Positions 26,941 through 38,440 of a DNA stretch of 64,000 bases are shown one piece after another. The translations under genes and the position numbers were made by a program. The DNA is from Casuarius casuarius (Eukaryota > Chordata > Aves > Casuariiformes > Casuariidae): the NCBI GenBank assembly GCA_003342895.1, contig PTFA01000158.1, positions 1,010,026-1,074,025 of the forward strand. The letters are read 5' to 3'. How positions within the stretch are numbered: the first letter of the stretch is position 1; each line of letters begins with the position of its first letter. Below the pieces are notes generated by a model, which had not been told where the DNA came from, did not search any database, and saw only the letters and a list, made by a program, of their open reading frames with translations.

Positions 26941-29900
26941 GTGTACAACCAATGTGATGAATTGTGTTGAGTTAAATCAGTATGGTAAACAGACCTCAAG
27001 CTGTAAACCTAGGATTCTGCTAAATATTACACAAAGAAGAAATGCTTCACTTTCTCCCCAGAGTGCAAGTAGTCTAAATTTCATTTTTATCTGCACAGAA
27101 ATGTCCCTTGTATATGGTTTAGAAGTGAGTGAGAAAACCAGTGACAACTGTAGTCTTATTTTATGGAAGGGAAGAATTCCAGAGCATTTAACTTTGAACA
27201 AATTATGCTGTAATGAAATAATGTTAACTTTGATTGCTAATCTCTGGTCTGAGTATTCTGGTGTTTTTAATCTGCCCTGTAGTATTTCAATAAATCCATA
27301 TTCCGAGTAGTTCATTTTTGCAACTTTTTGGCTAATTGTTATGAAGTTTACTTATCTTTTGGGATTTTATACAGATGAAACATTTTTTTTTGGTTAAATT
27401 TTATTGGGTGTCTCAAATTTTTCTTCTTAAAAGCAAAAGTAACTATCATCTGCATTCATTTAAGTAGAAAAAAAATTGACTATGGGGGCCAAATTTCCTT
27501 GAAGCCTAAAACAGGCTGAGGGATTTGTATGTGTTGTGATTATTTATGTCTATAATTAGGATGAAGGAATGAAAAGGTGGGGGCCAATACAAATTCTATA
27601 TCTGAATTGCAAAATGATAAATTGTGATAGAGAAGTTTGACAAAACATACATCAGATAGTACAGATAAAAACAAATGTGTTGGCTAATGCAGTTTAATTA
27701 TGATACTTGCCCGTCACTTATCTCCAAAATGCCTTACGGACTGCAGCTGTCACTTAAGTTTATAGCAGGATTATGAAGCAATCCCGTGGCAAAGGGAAAG
27801 GATGTTCTTTGTAGGTCGTAAAAAGATGCTGTGTTACTGGCAAGATGTAAGCTATGCACTCCACTCTATTCCAGAAGTAGCTGCAGAGTTAAAACTGCTT
27901 CGTTTAATGAACTGTGGAAACCATTTTGTTCTTTATGCATTTTATGAATATGTGAGTTTATGTACTTTTTGCCACTTAGGCAGTTTTACAAGTCTTGAAT
28001 TTTTATGTGAATGCTTAACTAGTAGGGAACAAGGACTTGGCTTTTTGGTTGTGCATGCAAACCTTTATGTGTCTTGGAGGGAAACGTGCAGTCTGTGGCT
28101 GAATGTAGCCTCCTTAGAGCTGCTGTGCCTGTTACCTGAGTGCCTCTGGTTTTGTCGTGGCGGTAGTCCTTCCTCACTGGCTGCTTTACTTTCTTGTCAA
28201 ATTGCAAACGCTCTTAGGGAAGGAGCTTGTCTTTCCATAAATACCTGATACAGATTAATTATGGTGTAAAATTGCACTACTACCATAGGTGTCTGCATTG
28301 CATCAATACGTGAAATAAAACATTTCGTATTGGAAAGCAACTGTGAAATCCTTTTGCTGTTTCATGATTCATCTTCTATCATGTCTAGTGAACGATATGA
28401 AAAGACACTGTTTTGTCTAGTAATTTCTCTACTAAAGACTTCCTTTGAGAGGCCTGTACTGCTTTTACACAGGTAAGTGTTACGGGCTGCTTAGTCAGCC
28501 TCAAAAATGCTAATAGATCACTTTAATGGTTTTTGTGGTGTTCTAAATTTCAGCTGATAATAGTCAAAAAATTACCCTAGGGAACAGCAACAAATGACAT
28601 GGTATGTATTTAAAATCTTTGGAGTTATGAGGAAGTCTTTTTGCAGCAGGTTCATTAGAAGATGGCCGTGTTTCTCAAACATAAATTTGAATGGCTGAGT
28701 CTGATGTAGGAAGACATGACACTGCCACATTATGCAGATTAGGTTCATTGCTATGATGAGTATATTTGGATTGTTTCCTATTTTATTATTAATTTTCCTT
28801 TGCTTTGGACCATGAGGACTTTATATTTTGTGAATGGGTTTACAGACCTTATGTGAAATTAGCTTGCACTTGAAAATTATGCTTAACATGCATAATTTAA
28901 TAATAAGCAAGTTAATATTTCCATCTCTCAGCATTAAGTCTTAGACTTACACATTTCTGGTTTATCCATATGTTCAACTTGCTTTGCTATTTAAATGAGA
29001 AGTAGAACATAAAATATTTTTTCCCCCCAAATAGGTAAACATTAGTTGTGCTATTTTAAGTTGATCAGTAGAGATGTCAGCAGAATCATTTTTCTCGTGT
29101 TGTGAATAATAGCAACTTCTTTTAAGCAGTGTTCAATTCACATAAAATATTTTGATTTCCTTCTGCTGAAAACATCAAAATGTTACATGGAATGACAAAA
29201 CTGGGTTGCTCCTCTGTCTTCAGGAGAAACAGATATATACTGCAGTATTTGATGCCTAGCTGTGCAAAGTTTTCCTTATATATTATTGTTTTGGACTTCT
29301 GTGTGTGGGTTTTTTTCCTTTTTATTACTGTACTGCTCATACATAACAAGAAATAATTCCTAACTGGAATTCAGAAAATAAGTCTGTGAACTACCTGAAA
29401 TAAAGTATTTGAACAAAGAATACCACCAGGCGTTCTACTGTAAAACAGAAAAAGGATTGTTAAAAAAAAAAGCTCTTGATGAGCAAGACATAGGTTAGAT
29501 GTACCAAAACCCAGATGACATTGAGGCAAAAAAAAGGCTTGATTCTCTCCAAGAAGATTCATTCCCTTTCAAAATGTGGGGAATTTCCTTCTTTCCAGGG
29601 GTTATACAGGAAGTGTGTTTAACTGAATGGCTAATATTTAGGGGGCCACAGGTAGGAGAGAGAAATTTCTATTCTTGGTAATCAGTCTAGTAGTGACCGA
29701 AGTATTGGTTGCCTCCTTTTAAAGAGGAATCCTTATGTTTCAGACTACCAAATTCAGAAGCCGACTAGTAAATGCTGGTGACTTTGTATGAAGGTTCTTG
29801 AGATAAGACCATCACTTCTCTAGAGTCTTGATGATAGGGAGGAGTGTGCTTTTCCCCCCCTTTTTTGTTTTTTAATGTTTTGAGATCTTGGAATATTCTG

Positions 29901-32571
29901 TGAATGTCAGAAGTAGATGGAAGCTATAAGTATCAGGAAGCTCAAGAGTTGGAAGATTGGAGGGGAAAAGAAGGATCTTCTTTCCCAGGCTGTGCTGTTC
30001 ACTAATCCTACAATCAGTCCATTCTTCACCCTTGCCCTTTACTCTGGGTGGTTGTGTAGATGCACATAAGATGTAGGTAGGATCCTTATCCTTTTATATG
30101 CCTTTCAAAAGGAAGGGCTCAGAGTTCAACACTTAAACTTTTCTAGCTATCTAAAATTTGTGTTTCTACTTCATTATCAGTGGAGTGAATTACCATTATG
30201 TCTCTTGGTTATAAAGGCAGTCTGGGTAACTTAAACTATATTTCATCCATATCAGATGGCAGAAGTTAGGCAAGGTGGATCTTGTATTTACGAACCAAAC
30301 CAAAAGGAATATTGGGGATTAGTGATCCGAGTCCTGTGCATATATAGTCAATCAGTTCAGATTACAAACTAATGAGACCTCTGAAGAAGTGTACCCATGT
30401 CTGCTGAAGTGTTTGGCAATTAGGTTGCTAGAATTTCCAGTCCGTAGCATTGGAGCATTGGAAAAATTTGGCCAAACGTGCTGTGTGGTCCCTGAAGTCT
30501 TGCCCAGGGTGGAAGAGCAGGAGAGCAGCTACAGCTTTATAGTCAATGATCTATTATCTGGGATAACAGAGGCAGGGAGAGTGAGAGTACTGGAAGAACT
30601 GATATAATATGTGTAATACTCAAGATGTTGGAGAACGTTTTACAAACGTGGGTGGATCTGCACAGACTTGGTTTAGCTGACTTTTTCTTACTCCTGTTAC
30701 AGTCAGGGCTGAGCTGGATCATGCAGGACTCTTCAAGTGTGTGTACTTGGTGGTCTCTAGTTCCCTGCTTTTCAGGAGGACCTACCAGGTCAGCACAGCA
30801 CCAGATGTGAGGTTACTTCATGGACAATAATGTAAAGACGTCACAGGCAGCATCTATTAGGCTCAGGGCTATTTCCAGCAGCTTCACACAGAGCTAGCAT
30901 GGATGGACAAAGGTCAGTGCTAAGGTCAGCCAGAAACTCTGATAGATCCCAGGTGATTCTGTGTAGTTAGCTCTTTTTGCACTGTTCCCCATTATATCTG
31001 GTTTTGGTGCCAGTAAAAAGATTGAGGCAGAGTTTTTCCTGGGTTCTGTGATACGATGAAAAAGCGGCCTGAATGTTTCTAGGGCCAGACCACAATCAAA
31101 AGCAATTTGTCTTGATGTGCCTGAGTCTGAATCTATATTCTAAATAGTATGACCAGGAGTAATTGAGACTTCATTATGGTTTAAGTTTAATCCTTTTTCT
31201 ATTCTGAAGACCACTTTTGGCAAATTTGGTTTTGAAATTTTCACTTTGTAGGCTGAGAATTAAAAAGTGATTTTACCATCTGAGTATTAGCATGTTTTTT
31301 TTAACTCTGTTTTCTCATCATATAACAAAATACGCTGTTGCACTCTTTTCTCTGGTGTTATTGAAATGCCTCCAGATAAAATGTGAAAATTCAGAACGCT
31401 GCTGAAGATTAAAAGTTTCTGCAAGACTGACTTGGATTAAAACAATACAAACTGAACTAGTTGCTCTGTTCTGTATGCTCAGCACTAGCATACAGGAGAC
31501 GCTCATTTGGGCTCCCTTGACTTAAGCAAACGCTTAGTACATCTTCAGTGTCTGATTGCTTAGATGTAACATGCAGCTCCCAGAGGGGGAATAATAGGTA
31601 TTTTGTTAATATGGAATAAACTTCAAATGCTGCTCAGGTGAACTGGCAATAGCGCTGGCTGATGTAGCAATGAAGAGCTTGACATTTACCTTGAGAGATA
31701 ACATCCATGCCTGCTGTGCCTCTGGTACAGTGGCCATAAGTCCCTGAGGGAACTTTCTATCGTAGGTTCCTCAGCTCTGCCCCTAGGATATTATTTTTAG
31801 GTAGTGCAGATGAGAGGAGCTTTAAAATCTTTGTTCCACCATATGAAATGCACATGGATCCTGTTTCTGGTCAGGGCATAACATTAACAAACAAAAACAA
31901 ACTGATCAACCTCCTCTAATTTCATAATAGCCTTAGACAATTAGCATATCACTATCAGACCTCTGAGTTCACCTGCGAATCCTCTGTAACTGTGGTGACT
32001 CTTGCCTAAAGCCTAATTGCTCCCGGGGAGTTTGTGTTGTTTGGAGCTCCTGTGGCAGGAGAAGCGGGGAGGTAGAAACCTGGAACGGCGATGACTTTCT
32101 GTATCTAACTATGCAAAGGTTTTCTGTAGTGAAGATTACTGAAGGGCACTGTGGTTAGATATTTTACTCCCCTTGCCCCGGGACAGTAAGAAGACAGATT
32201 TTATTTCCTCTAACTCCTATGAATTGCATATTGTTTCTTCTGATCAGATGACCTCCATTCCAGATTGAAACTTTTTGATAAAGTAAGCATGTACTGTTAA
32301 AATCTGTCCCTAGAAATGGCCTGTCTGAAAAGCAGGAGAAGCAGATTCTACAGAATTGAGAGCAAACATAAAACAAGTCTCGAATTTGGGCTGCTACTTG
32401 TCATTGTAATCCAGACTGGTCCTGCTTTGGTAGAAGGCTGAAACAATTTGAAAACTCTCTGATAGTAGAACATCACTTTTGCAAACTTGCAGCTGCACTG
32501 TCTTGCCAAAACTCTGTTGCACGGTTAGTGCTCTGGCTGTGTTGTTGATCAATGATATGTTGTTTTTTTGT

Positions 32572-32606
32572 CTGTCTTTTTTTTTCTTTTCTTTTTTTCT
32601 TTTTTG
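32572..32606. repeat. T-rich pyrimidine tract
   Basis: T runs interrupted by single C or G, continuing to about 32606. It is low-complexity DNA. It ends in GAATT rather than AG, so it is not a splice acceptor. Confidence 0.85.
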
Positions 32607-34465
32607 AATTTAATATGTTAAGCAAACTATATTTGTTGCTTCAGGTATTTTGGAAAGGGCTTTATCCGGTCACAAATACAGTCATTGTAATGGTACCCCT
32701 CTAAGGAGAATGTTAGCTCCAAACATGCAAACAAAACAGTAGCTCCTAATTTAACAGACTAGAATAAGAACATTAGGCTGCTTAAGTCTTTCAAAATAGA
32801 TGAAGACCTGATGATTTGAGGAGCTTATTGAAAAACTTGTACTTCTCAGCCTGCGGTGCAGAAAGTGTTGGGGCAGGAGGTGGGGAGCGGAAAGTGGCTG
32901 GTGGAAGCTCCTGGAGCTGCGTCTCCGGAGCTGCTGGGGGCTGACATTGGGGAACCCTGATAGCCCGTGATGAGGTACGTGTGCAAAGCCAGGGAAGATC
33001 CCGCATCTCTGCAGCATTGCAATTTCCGTGCTGTCTTGCCTTTCTTCCTAATTTTCATTAAAAATTCATCCTCTTATGGCCTCTATTTGCCATGAAGCAG
33101 TAGTGACTGCTAGTGCAAAATACATAGAAGTAATTGCCCTCTCTTGCTGAGGATCCCCAAAACAATTTTGCTCGAAAAGTGTGTTTGCTTTTTTTAACCT
33201 CTGTGCATACCTTCCAGGTAGAGTGGCCAAGCAGCCTACATTGTGTTGTGCCTGACAGGGTGCCCAGGAAAGAACTGGGTGTTTTCTGTTTGGTTGACTG
33301 AGCTGATGATAACAATTCTGAATTACTATCAACAGTCCAAAAAATTGTGGATTTTTTTCGATCCTATTTAATGCTGTATAGGCCTTCCATACCAAGTAAC
33401 ATTCGTATTTGGAAAAATTACTTGAAATCCTTCATTTCTTCTCCTGAGATTTAATTTGTTATCCTTCCGTTATCTCCTAGTCATTCCTTTTATGAGACTA
33501 ATAAGGTTTCTGGAATCTGAATTTTATCTCTTCATGAAATCTTGTGAGGTTAAATCACGCTCTAATTAAGAGGTTTTGTTTTCCCTCTGTAGGTCAGCCT
33601 TTGTTTTGACTCCGGCTCTGTAAACACTAGAGAAAAATGGGAGAGGAGGAGGAAGGGAATAGTGAAAGAAAACCTGTATAAAACAGTTCAAAAATTAAAC
33701 TATAGATGTTATCTTGTGGTGCGCTAGCTGAAAACTGAGTAAGAATTATTGGTGCTAATTTAACTGGAATGTATTACTGTAAATATATTTTCTTTTTGGC
33801 TTCTGTCCCTTACTAGCTTTCTCATACCCTTTCTTTGGCGTATGTTCAAATCATAGATCATGTTGAGTTTAATTTCTTTCTTTTTCAGAATAACAAATTC
33901 TGAGTATCTGGAAGACGAAAAAACCGTTTTGCTTAACGTGTAACATGTTCAAAGCAAACACTTAGTTTTGAGCAGCTTTGCTTTCCTGTTTTCCCAAACT
34001 GTGAAATGTCCTTTTCCTCCTTTAAAAAAAATTTTGAAACAGAAATTTTTATTAAAAAAAAAAAAGGGCTGTGGATCCTTAAACTGTGTCTTTTGACATG
34101 AAGATATGTGCTTGAACATTATCTTTGTGTGAAAGACTTGCTACCGGTATTTACTAAGCTCAAAAAATAATCGTTTTCTTCTTTCGAAAACTCATTGCTT
34201 CGGTCTGTTTTCATAATTTTCTGTATTATTTTGAAAGCTTATCTGTTCCTGCTGATTTTAAGTGAACTTTTGCACCAGGATTTCACTGCTGGCCTCCAGC
34301 TGTCAGTAGGAAATTGGTGGGTGTGAGAGATTAACGATACCCTAAACATAATCTGTAGTACTTTTGTTATTACAGGGATGCAATCGCAGCTTCAGATCTA
34401 TAGTTGGCTAGTTTTTGGTGTCAAGCTGCTACAGAGTAGAAAAAAACCCTTAATTCTGCCGCCCG

Positions 34466-34486
34466 CCCCCCCCCCCCCCTTTTTTT
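34466..34486. repeat. C14 T7 homopolymer pair
   Basis: Fourteen C in a row (after GCCGCCCG) followed directly by seven T. A G12 run lies about 80 bp downstream, so the two could pair in single-stranded form. Confidence 0.95.
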
Positions 34487-34558
34487 GAGAAACCTGTGAT
34501 TCGTGTGTTTGATTTAGTTCTGCAGGTTATAAAGTGGTGTGTTTTACAGTGTGTTTTT

Positions 34559-34570
34559 GGGGGGGGGGGG
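34559..34570. repeat. G12 homopolymer
   Basis: Twelve G following GTGTTTTT. It could form a G-quadruplex by itself or pair with the C14 run at 34466-34479. Confidence 0.95.
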
Positions 34571-36617
34571 ATTCTTCCTGTTTTTGCAGACCACAAATCC
34601 TGTCTGGGGAGCCATTACAAGCTATTATGTTAGCTTCTTAGTTTATGTTCAGAAATTAAAGCCGGAGTTAACTCCTCCTTTCTTCTCTTTTTAAAAAAAT
34701 GTTTTCAAATTTTGCTGTAGTAAATCAGGATGACAGAAGTTGTGTCTTTTTACTAAAAAGTAAACTCGCCCTCCATATCTGCCTTTGAATCTTCTGATTC
34801 TTTTGAAAGTGCTTTTATTTGGGATTTCTTAAACTTTTAGAGAATAAGAAAAATGATTATCATTTAATCCAAGATGATAACTATTAGAATATGCAACAGA
34901 CCCAATAAATAGTGGTATATGTAGAGATTCAAACTTGAATTTGTAGGAAACTTGACAGATAAATATTTTTTCGTAAAGGTGACATCACTGTATTAAGCCA
35001 TAGGTAGTTCAAATCTTGTCATGTAAGTCACAAGAAAAATAAGTTTGACTTGTCTCATTCTAGGACCTATTTGCTCTCGTGTCAGATCTAGTATTGTCAG
35101 ACCTGTAAGAATTTTTTCCCAAGTGAAACTTAACACTGGGATAATAGGAAGGTGGCATTTTGGACTGAGAGTTCAGTTAGAAAGCTTTATAGCAAAGCTA
35201 ACGCTATACTTTTCTTAGCAAGTTTTTTTTTTTTTAAATTTATTTTTTTCCCCTTAACTGAAGGCTGTTTAAACAGAGAACCTATTCTCTTAATTTCATG
35301 CATAAAGATGCTTCTTTGTCCATCTTCGTGTTGCTTCCAGCCATCTCTGCTGCTGGCTGCTGCTGTGTGCTGGGTTGGCAGTGTGGTAGCTGGTTTGGGG
35401 GCCCGGATATAATGGCCCCAATGTGTACCTCTCTCCTTCTCTGTGATTTTACTGGCTTATAGCTATAGCTAACACCTAGAGCTATTCCAACTGAAAGAGG
35501 TGCCTGTTCACACAGTTTATGCAGGTCAAGTGCATGATTGTATTCATCTTGCTGTAGTCGTTTGCTGGTATTTGTGACTTGTTCACCTTTTTGTTTTGAC
35601 CAGGAAAAATAGGATCATAAAAAGCACAAAAGACTGATGAAAGAAATGCAGGTATAATAATTCCAGCATATGTAGTCATACTAAATGTTTAGATTTCAAG
35701 TCATCTCCTCTGAAAAGTTTGTAGTTTAATTGAAACAAGGCAATAGAGAAAACGATGTTTTAAACCTCTGATTGCCAGGAAAGTTGGTGCGAAAACCATG
35801 GGGACTGGAAAGCTGTGTGTTAGGCATATATAACGAACAAGGCAAAACGTGTAAGTAAAAATTCAGAGGAGTGAATATTGAGAGGTAAATAGATTAAAAA
35901 TTACAGGTTTTTACCTCTCTTCTGTGGCTGTTGAGAGAAAGAGTTAGGTGATAAATATGCTTTATGTATGATGCGTTTTGCTTTTTGTTGGAAATCTTCT
36001 GAAGTGCCGCCTTCCATACAGATGCTGTTTGAAGTATCTTAAGTTCCTTCAGCGTGAAGTAAACAAATATGGTTAACTTGTGTTAAACATGGTATTTGCC
36101 TAAGCATGCTCTAAGAGTTCATCCCACTTCAGGCAAAGGTGTCTTTTTTAGCTAAATAACAGCTTTGTGTTTAAGGTAAACCATAAGTGTTTTTAAGGAA
36201 AACCATAAATGATCGTGGTAAATAAGGAAGAGGACTGACATTAAAAAGAGTGTCATTCTCATCTCCAACGAAATACCAGGGCAGTGAGTAGGAAAAACAC
36301 GCCTTGGTTGTGGTTTTTAAAATTAATATTTTGTATGGTTTCCTATTACTTTGAGCCAAAGCCCTCACTAGTTGTGAGAGCAAAGTTATTCTTTGAATTT
36401 TTATAATGTGTCAAACTAAGCAAGAAAACATTCTTTAGCAAACCGCTACACAAACAACGTGTTGGCGTGTAGACTTGGACTTGCTCCTATTGAAGTGAAT
36501 CAGATTTTTACCTCACTTGTATGGGGAGTCAGCATGTGACCTGAAGCAAATATGCTTCCAGAATTTACAGCATTTATTTCAAAATAGAAATATCCTGGTC
36601 CCAGCGAGATAAATTCA

Positions 36618-36640
36618 AAGCGCCACTGAGTGTGGCGCTT
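36618..36640. repeat. Perfect 9-bp inverted repeat (hairpin)
   Basis: AAGCGCCAC at 36618-36626 and GTGGCGCTT at 36632-36640 are perfect reverse complements around a 5-base loop (TGAGT). The arms are GC-rich inside AT-rich DNA. It is too short for a microRNA precursor by itself. It could be a protein-binding palindrome or chance. Confidence 0.9.
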
Positions 36641-37448
36641 ACTGGTTTCTTTGACTTTGAAATACTATTGATTAAATGAAGAGCGGTAAATATTTAATTT
36701 GCTTTTTATTTCCTGTGTTTTCCTTTCAAGTCCGTGTTGGATATTTGTTTATACAATTTAATAAGGATTTTGATCATTTGATGTTTTCTAACACTGAAAC
36801 TTTTTCTTGAAGTCCTCTAACACATGTAAGTGTGTTCGTGAATCAGAAGAAAGTATTTTGAAACACCAGGGTTAGTTTGAAACAAATATCATGATTGAAA
36901 TGTAAAATGTTAATTAAATAAAGTGCTGGATGGCAAATCTTAGGCTGTTTTACTTCCAGGAGTCTCCTGAAATATTTATTCCACTATCTTAAAAGATGTA
37001 ATGTTATCTTATGACATACGATGAGGCAAATACTGAGGAGCTGAGTGATACATGCTACCGTGTATCTGATCGTGGTGCAAGTTTTGTTGGACTGTTGTCT
37101 CCTTGAGTTGTCCGCAGGTCAAGATGAGTTCTGAAAAAGTTGGGACAGTTTCAGAAAAGAGCTGTGAGTATGATTGAAACCTTAGAAAACATTGCCATTG
37201 TGGAAAAACTGAAGGAACTCAGTTTTAAATTAAGAAATGGTATGTGGGTATCTTGGATGGACTCTCGGTAGTCTTACAATGGAGGCAAAGATATAGATAG
37301 TTTCAGTGCCTGGGCAGGTTCTTGTCTAGAAGTAGGATGCAAATTAATAAGGTAAGTAGCATTACAATAATTTATCAATGACTGTGGTGACTTCATTGGA
37401 AATACTTACAAACAAACTTGTTTTTTTCTTCCTGTTTATATCTTTATA

Positions 37449-37470
37449 CATACATACATATATATATATT
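37449..37470. repeat. TACA/TA microsatellite
   Basis: A few TACA units pass into alternating TA. It is a short simple repeat. Confidence 0.8.
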
Positions 37471-37637
37471 GTAGAAAAGATGATTTAGTTCAAACTAATT
37501 TCGTACAGAAAAATGTATGTCTTATGTTATTCAGGAAGCCAGATGAGATTATTTATCACAGTGGGTCTCTTCTGATTTTATAATCTGTGAAGAAATCATG
37601 CAGTAATATTTTAAAGTGGCTTTTCACCTTTTTTTCC

Positions 37638-38188
37638 ATAGAATCATAGAATTATTCAAGTTGGAAGGGACCTTGGGAAGGCATCTTGTCCATCTCCCTG
37701 CTCACAGCAGGATCAACACTGAATTTAGACCAAGGATGTGTCCAAGCAGGTCTTGTAAAGCTCTGAGGACGGAGAGCCCACAACTTCTCTGTTCAAAGCT
37801 TGACTGTCCTTAATGTAGCTTGACTGTCCTTAATGTTTCCTCAAGTCAAGTTGAACTCTCCCATCTGTTAGGTAATGGTGGTTGTTTCTCATTCTTCCGC
37901 CGGGCACCTCAATAAGAGCCTGGCTCTGTTGTCTCAATGATCCCCTCATGGGTATCGGAGGGCTGCTGTCCTCATGGGGCAGGTGCTCCTGCCTCGCCAT
38001 CCTGGTGGCCCTCTGCTGACCTCGCTCCAATTCATCCACAACTTCCTTGTATTGGGGAGCTGACACTGGACGCAGTTTTCCACATGTGGTCTAATGAGTG
38101 CCGAGTAAAGGGGATTAATCACTTCCCTTGACCTCCTGCCTACACTTCTATTAATACAGCCCAGTATGCTGCTAGGCTTCCTTGCTAA
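37638..38188 (-). mobile_element. CR1 LINE fragment, about 550 bp, antisense
   Basis: It starts with ATAGAATCATAGAATT, the CR1 3'-terminal octamers on the opposite strand, then ttggaagggacctt. Inverted CR1 hallmarks follow over its full length: CTGCTCACAGCAGGATCAAC near 37701, the TTCTTCCGCCGGGCACCTC-type block near 37892, CTCGCTCCAATTCATCCACA near 38022, TTGTATTGGGGAGCTGACACT near 38047, GTGGTCTAATGAGTGCCGAGTA near 38087, and ACAGCCCAGTATGCTGCTAG near 38157. This is the C-terminal ORF2 to 3' UTR portion of an avian CR1. A 20-bp unit is duplicated in tandem inside it at 37798-37837. It ends at a long T-rich tract (38190-38225). It is the longest CR1 copy in the window; I see no intact frame. 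Confidence 0.95.
37798..37837. repeat. 20-bp tandem duplication inside CR1
   Basis: GCTTGACTGTCCTTAATGTA is followed directly by the same 20 bases with one change (final A to T). It lies inside the CR1 copy at 37638-38188, and the body of typical CR1 carries the unit once. It therefore looks like a local duplication after insertion. Confidence 0.9.
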
Positions 38189-38189
38189 A

Positions 38190-38225
38190 GCTTTTTTTTT
38201 TTTCTTTTTTTTTTTTTTTTCTTTC
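38190..38225. repeat. T-rich run at the end of the CR1 copy
   Basis: T runs interrupted by single C directly abut the truncated end of the CR1 at 37638-38188, followed by CTTTCCTCTTG. It is either the insertion site of the CR1 or a later expansion. Confidence 0.9.
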
Positions 38226-38424
38226 CTCTTGACAGAGTTGTTTTAGGCTCTTTCCTCTGGGCAGTACAATCACAAGAATGTATGGTTCTCTGTTGAGCTT
38301 TGTAGGCCATAGTTTGAGAGTTGTTGCTTTTGGATTTTGGTCTGAATATCACCAAATTGTCAGAAAAGAAAATTTTCTCTAGTAGAACCTTTCTTTGAGG
38401 AAGGTTATAAATGAACAAGGGAAC

Positions 38425-38440
38425 TTTTTTTTTTTTTTTT
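38425..38440. repeat. T16 homopolymer
   Basis: Sixteen T in a row, about 200 bp downstream of the previous T-rich run. Confidence 0.9.

Noticed and set aside
27802..28248. 148-codon open frame on the + strand
   Set aside because: No domain, signal or splice context that I recognise. A frame of this length is about what chance gives in 64 kb of six-frame sequence.
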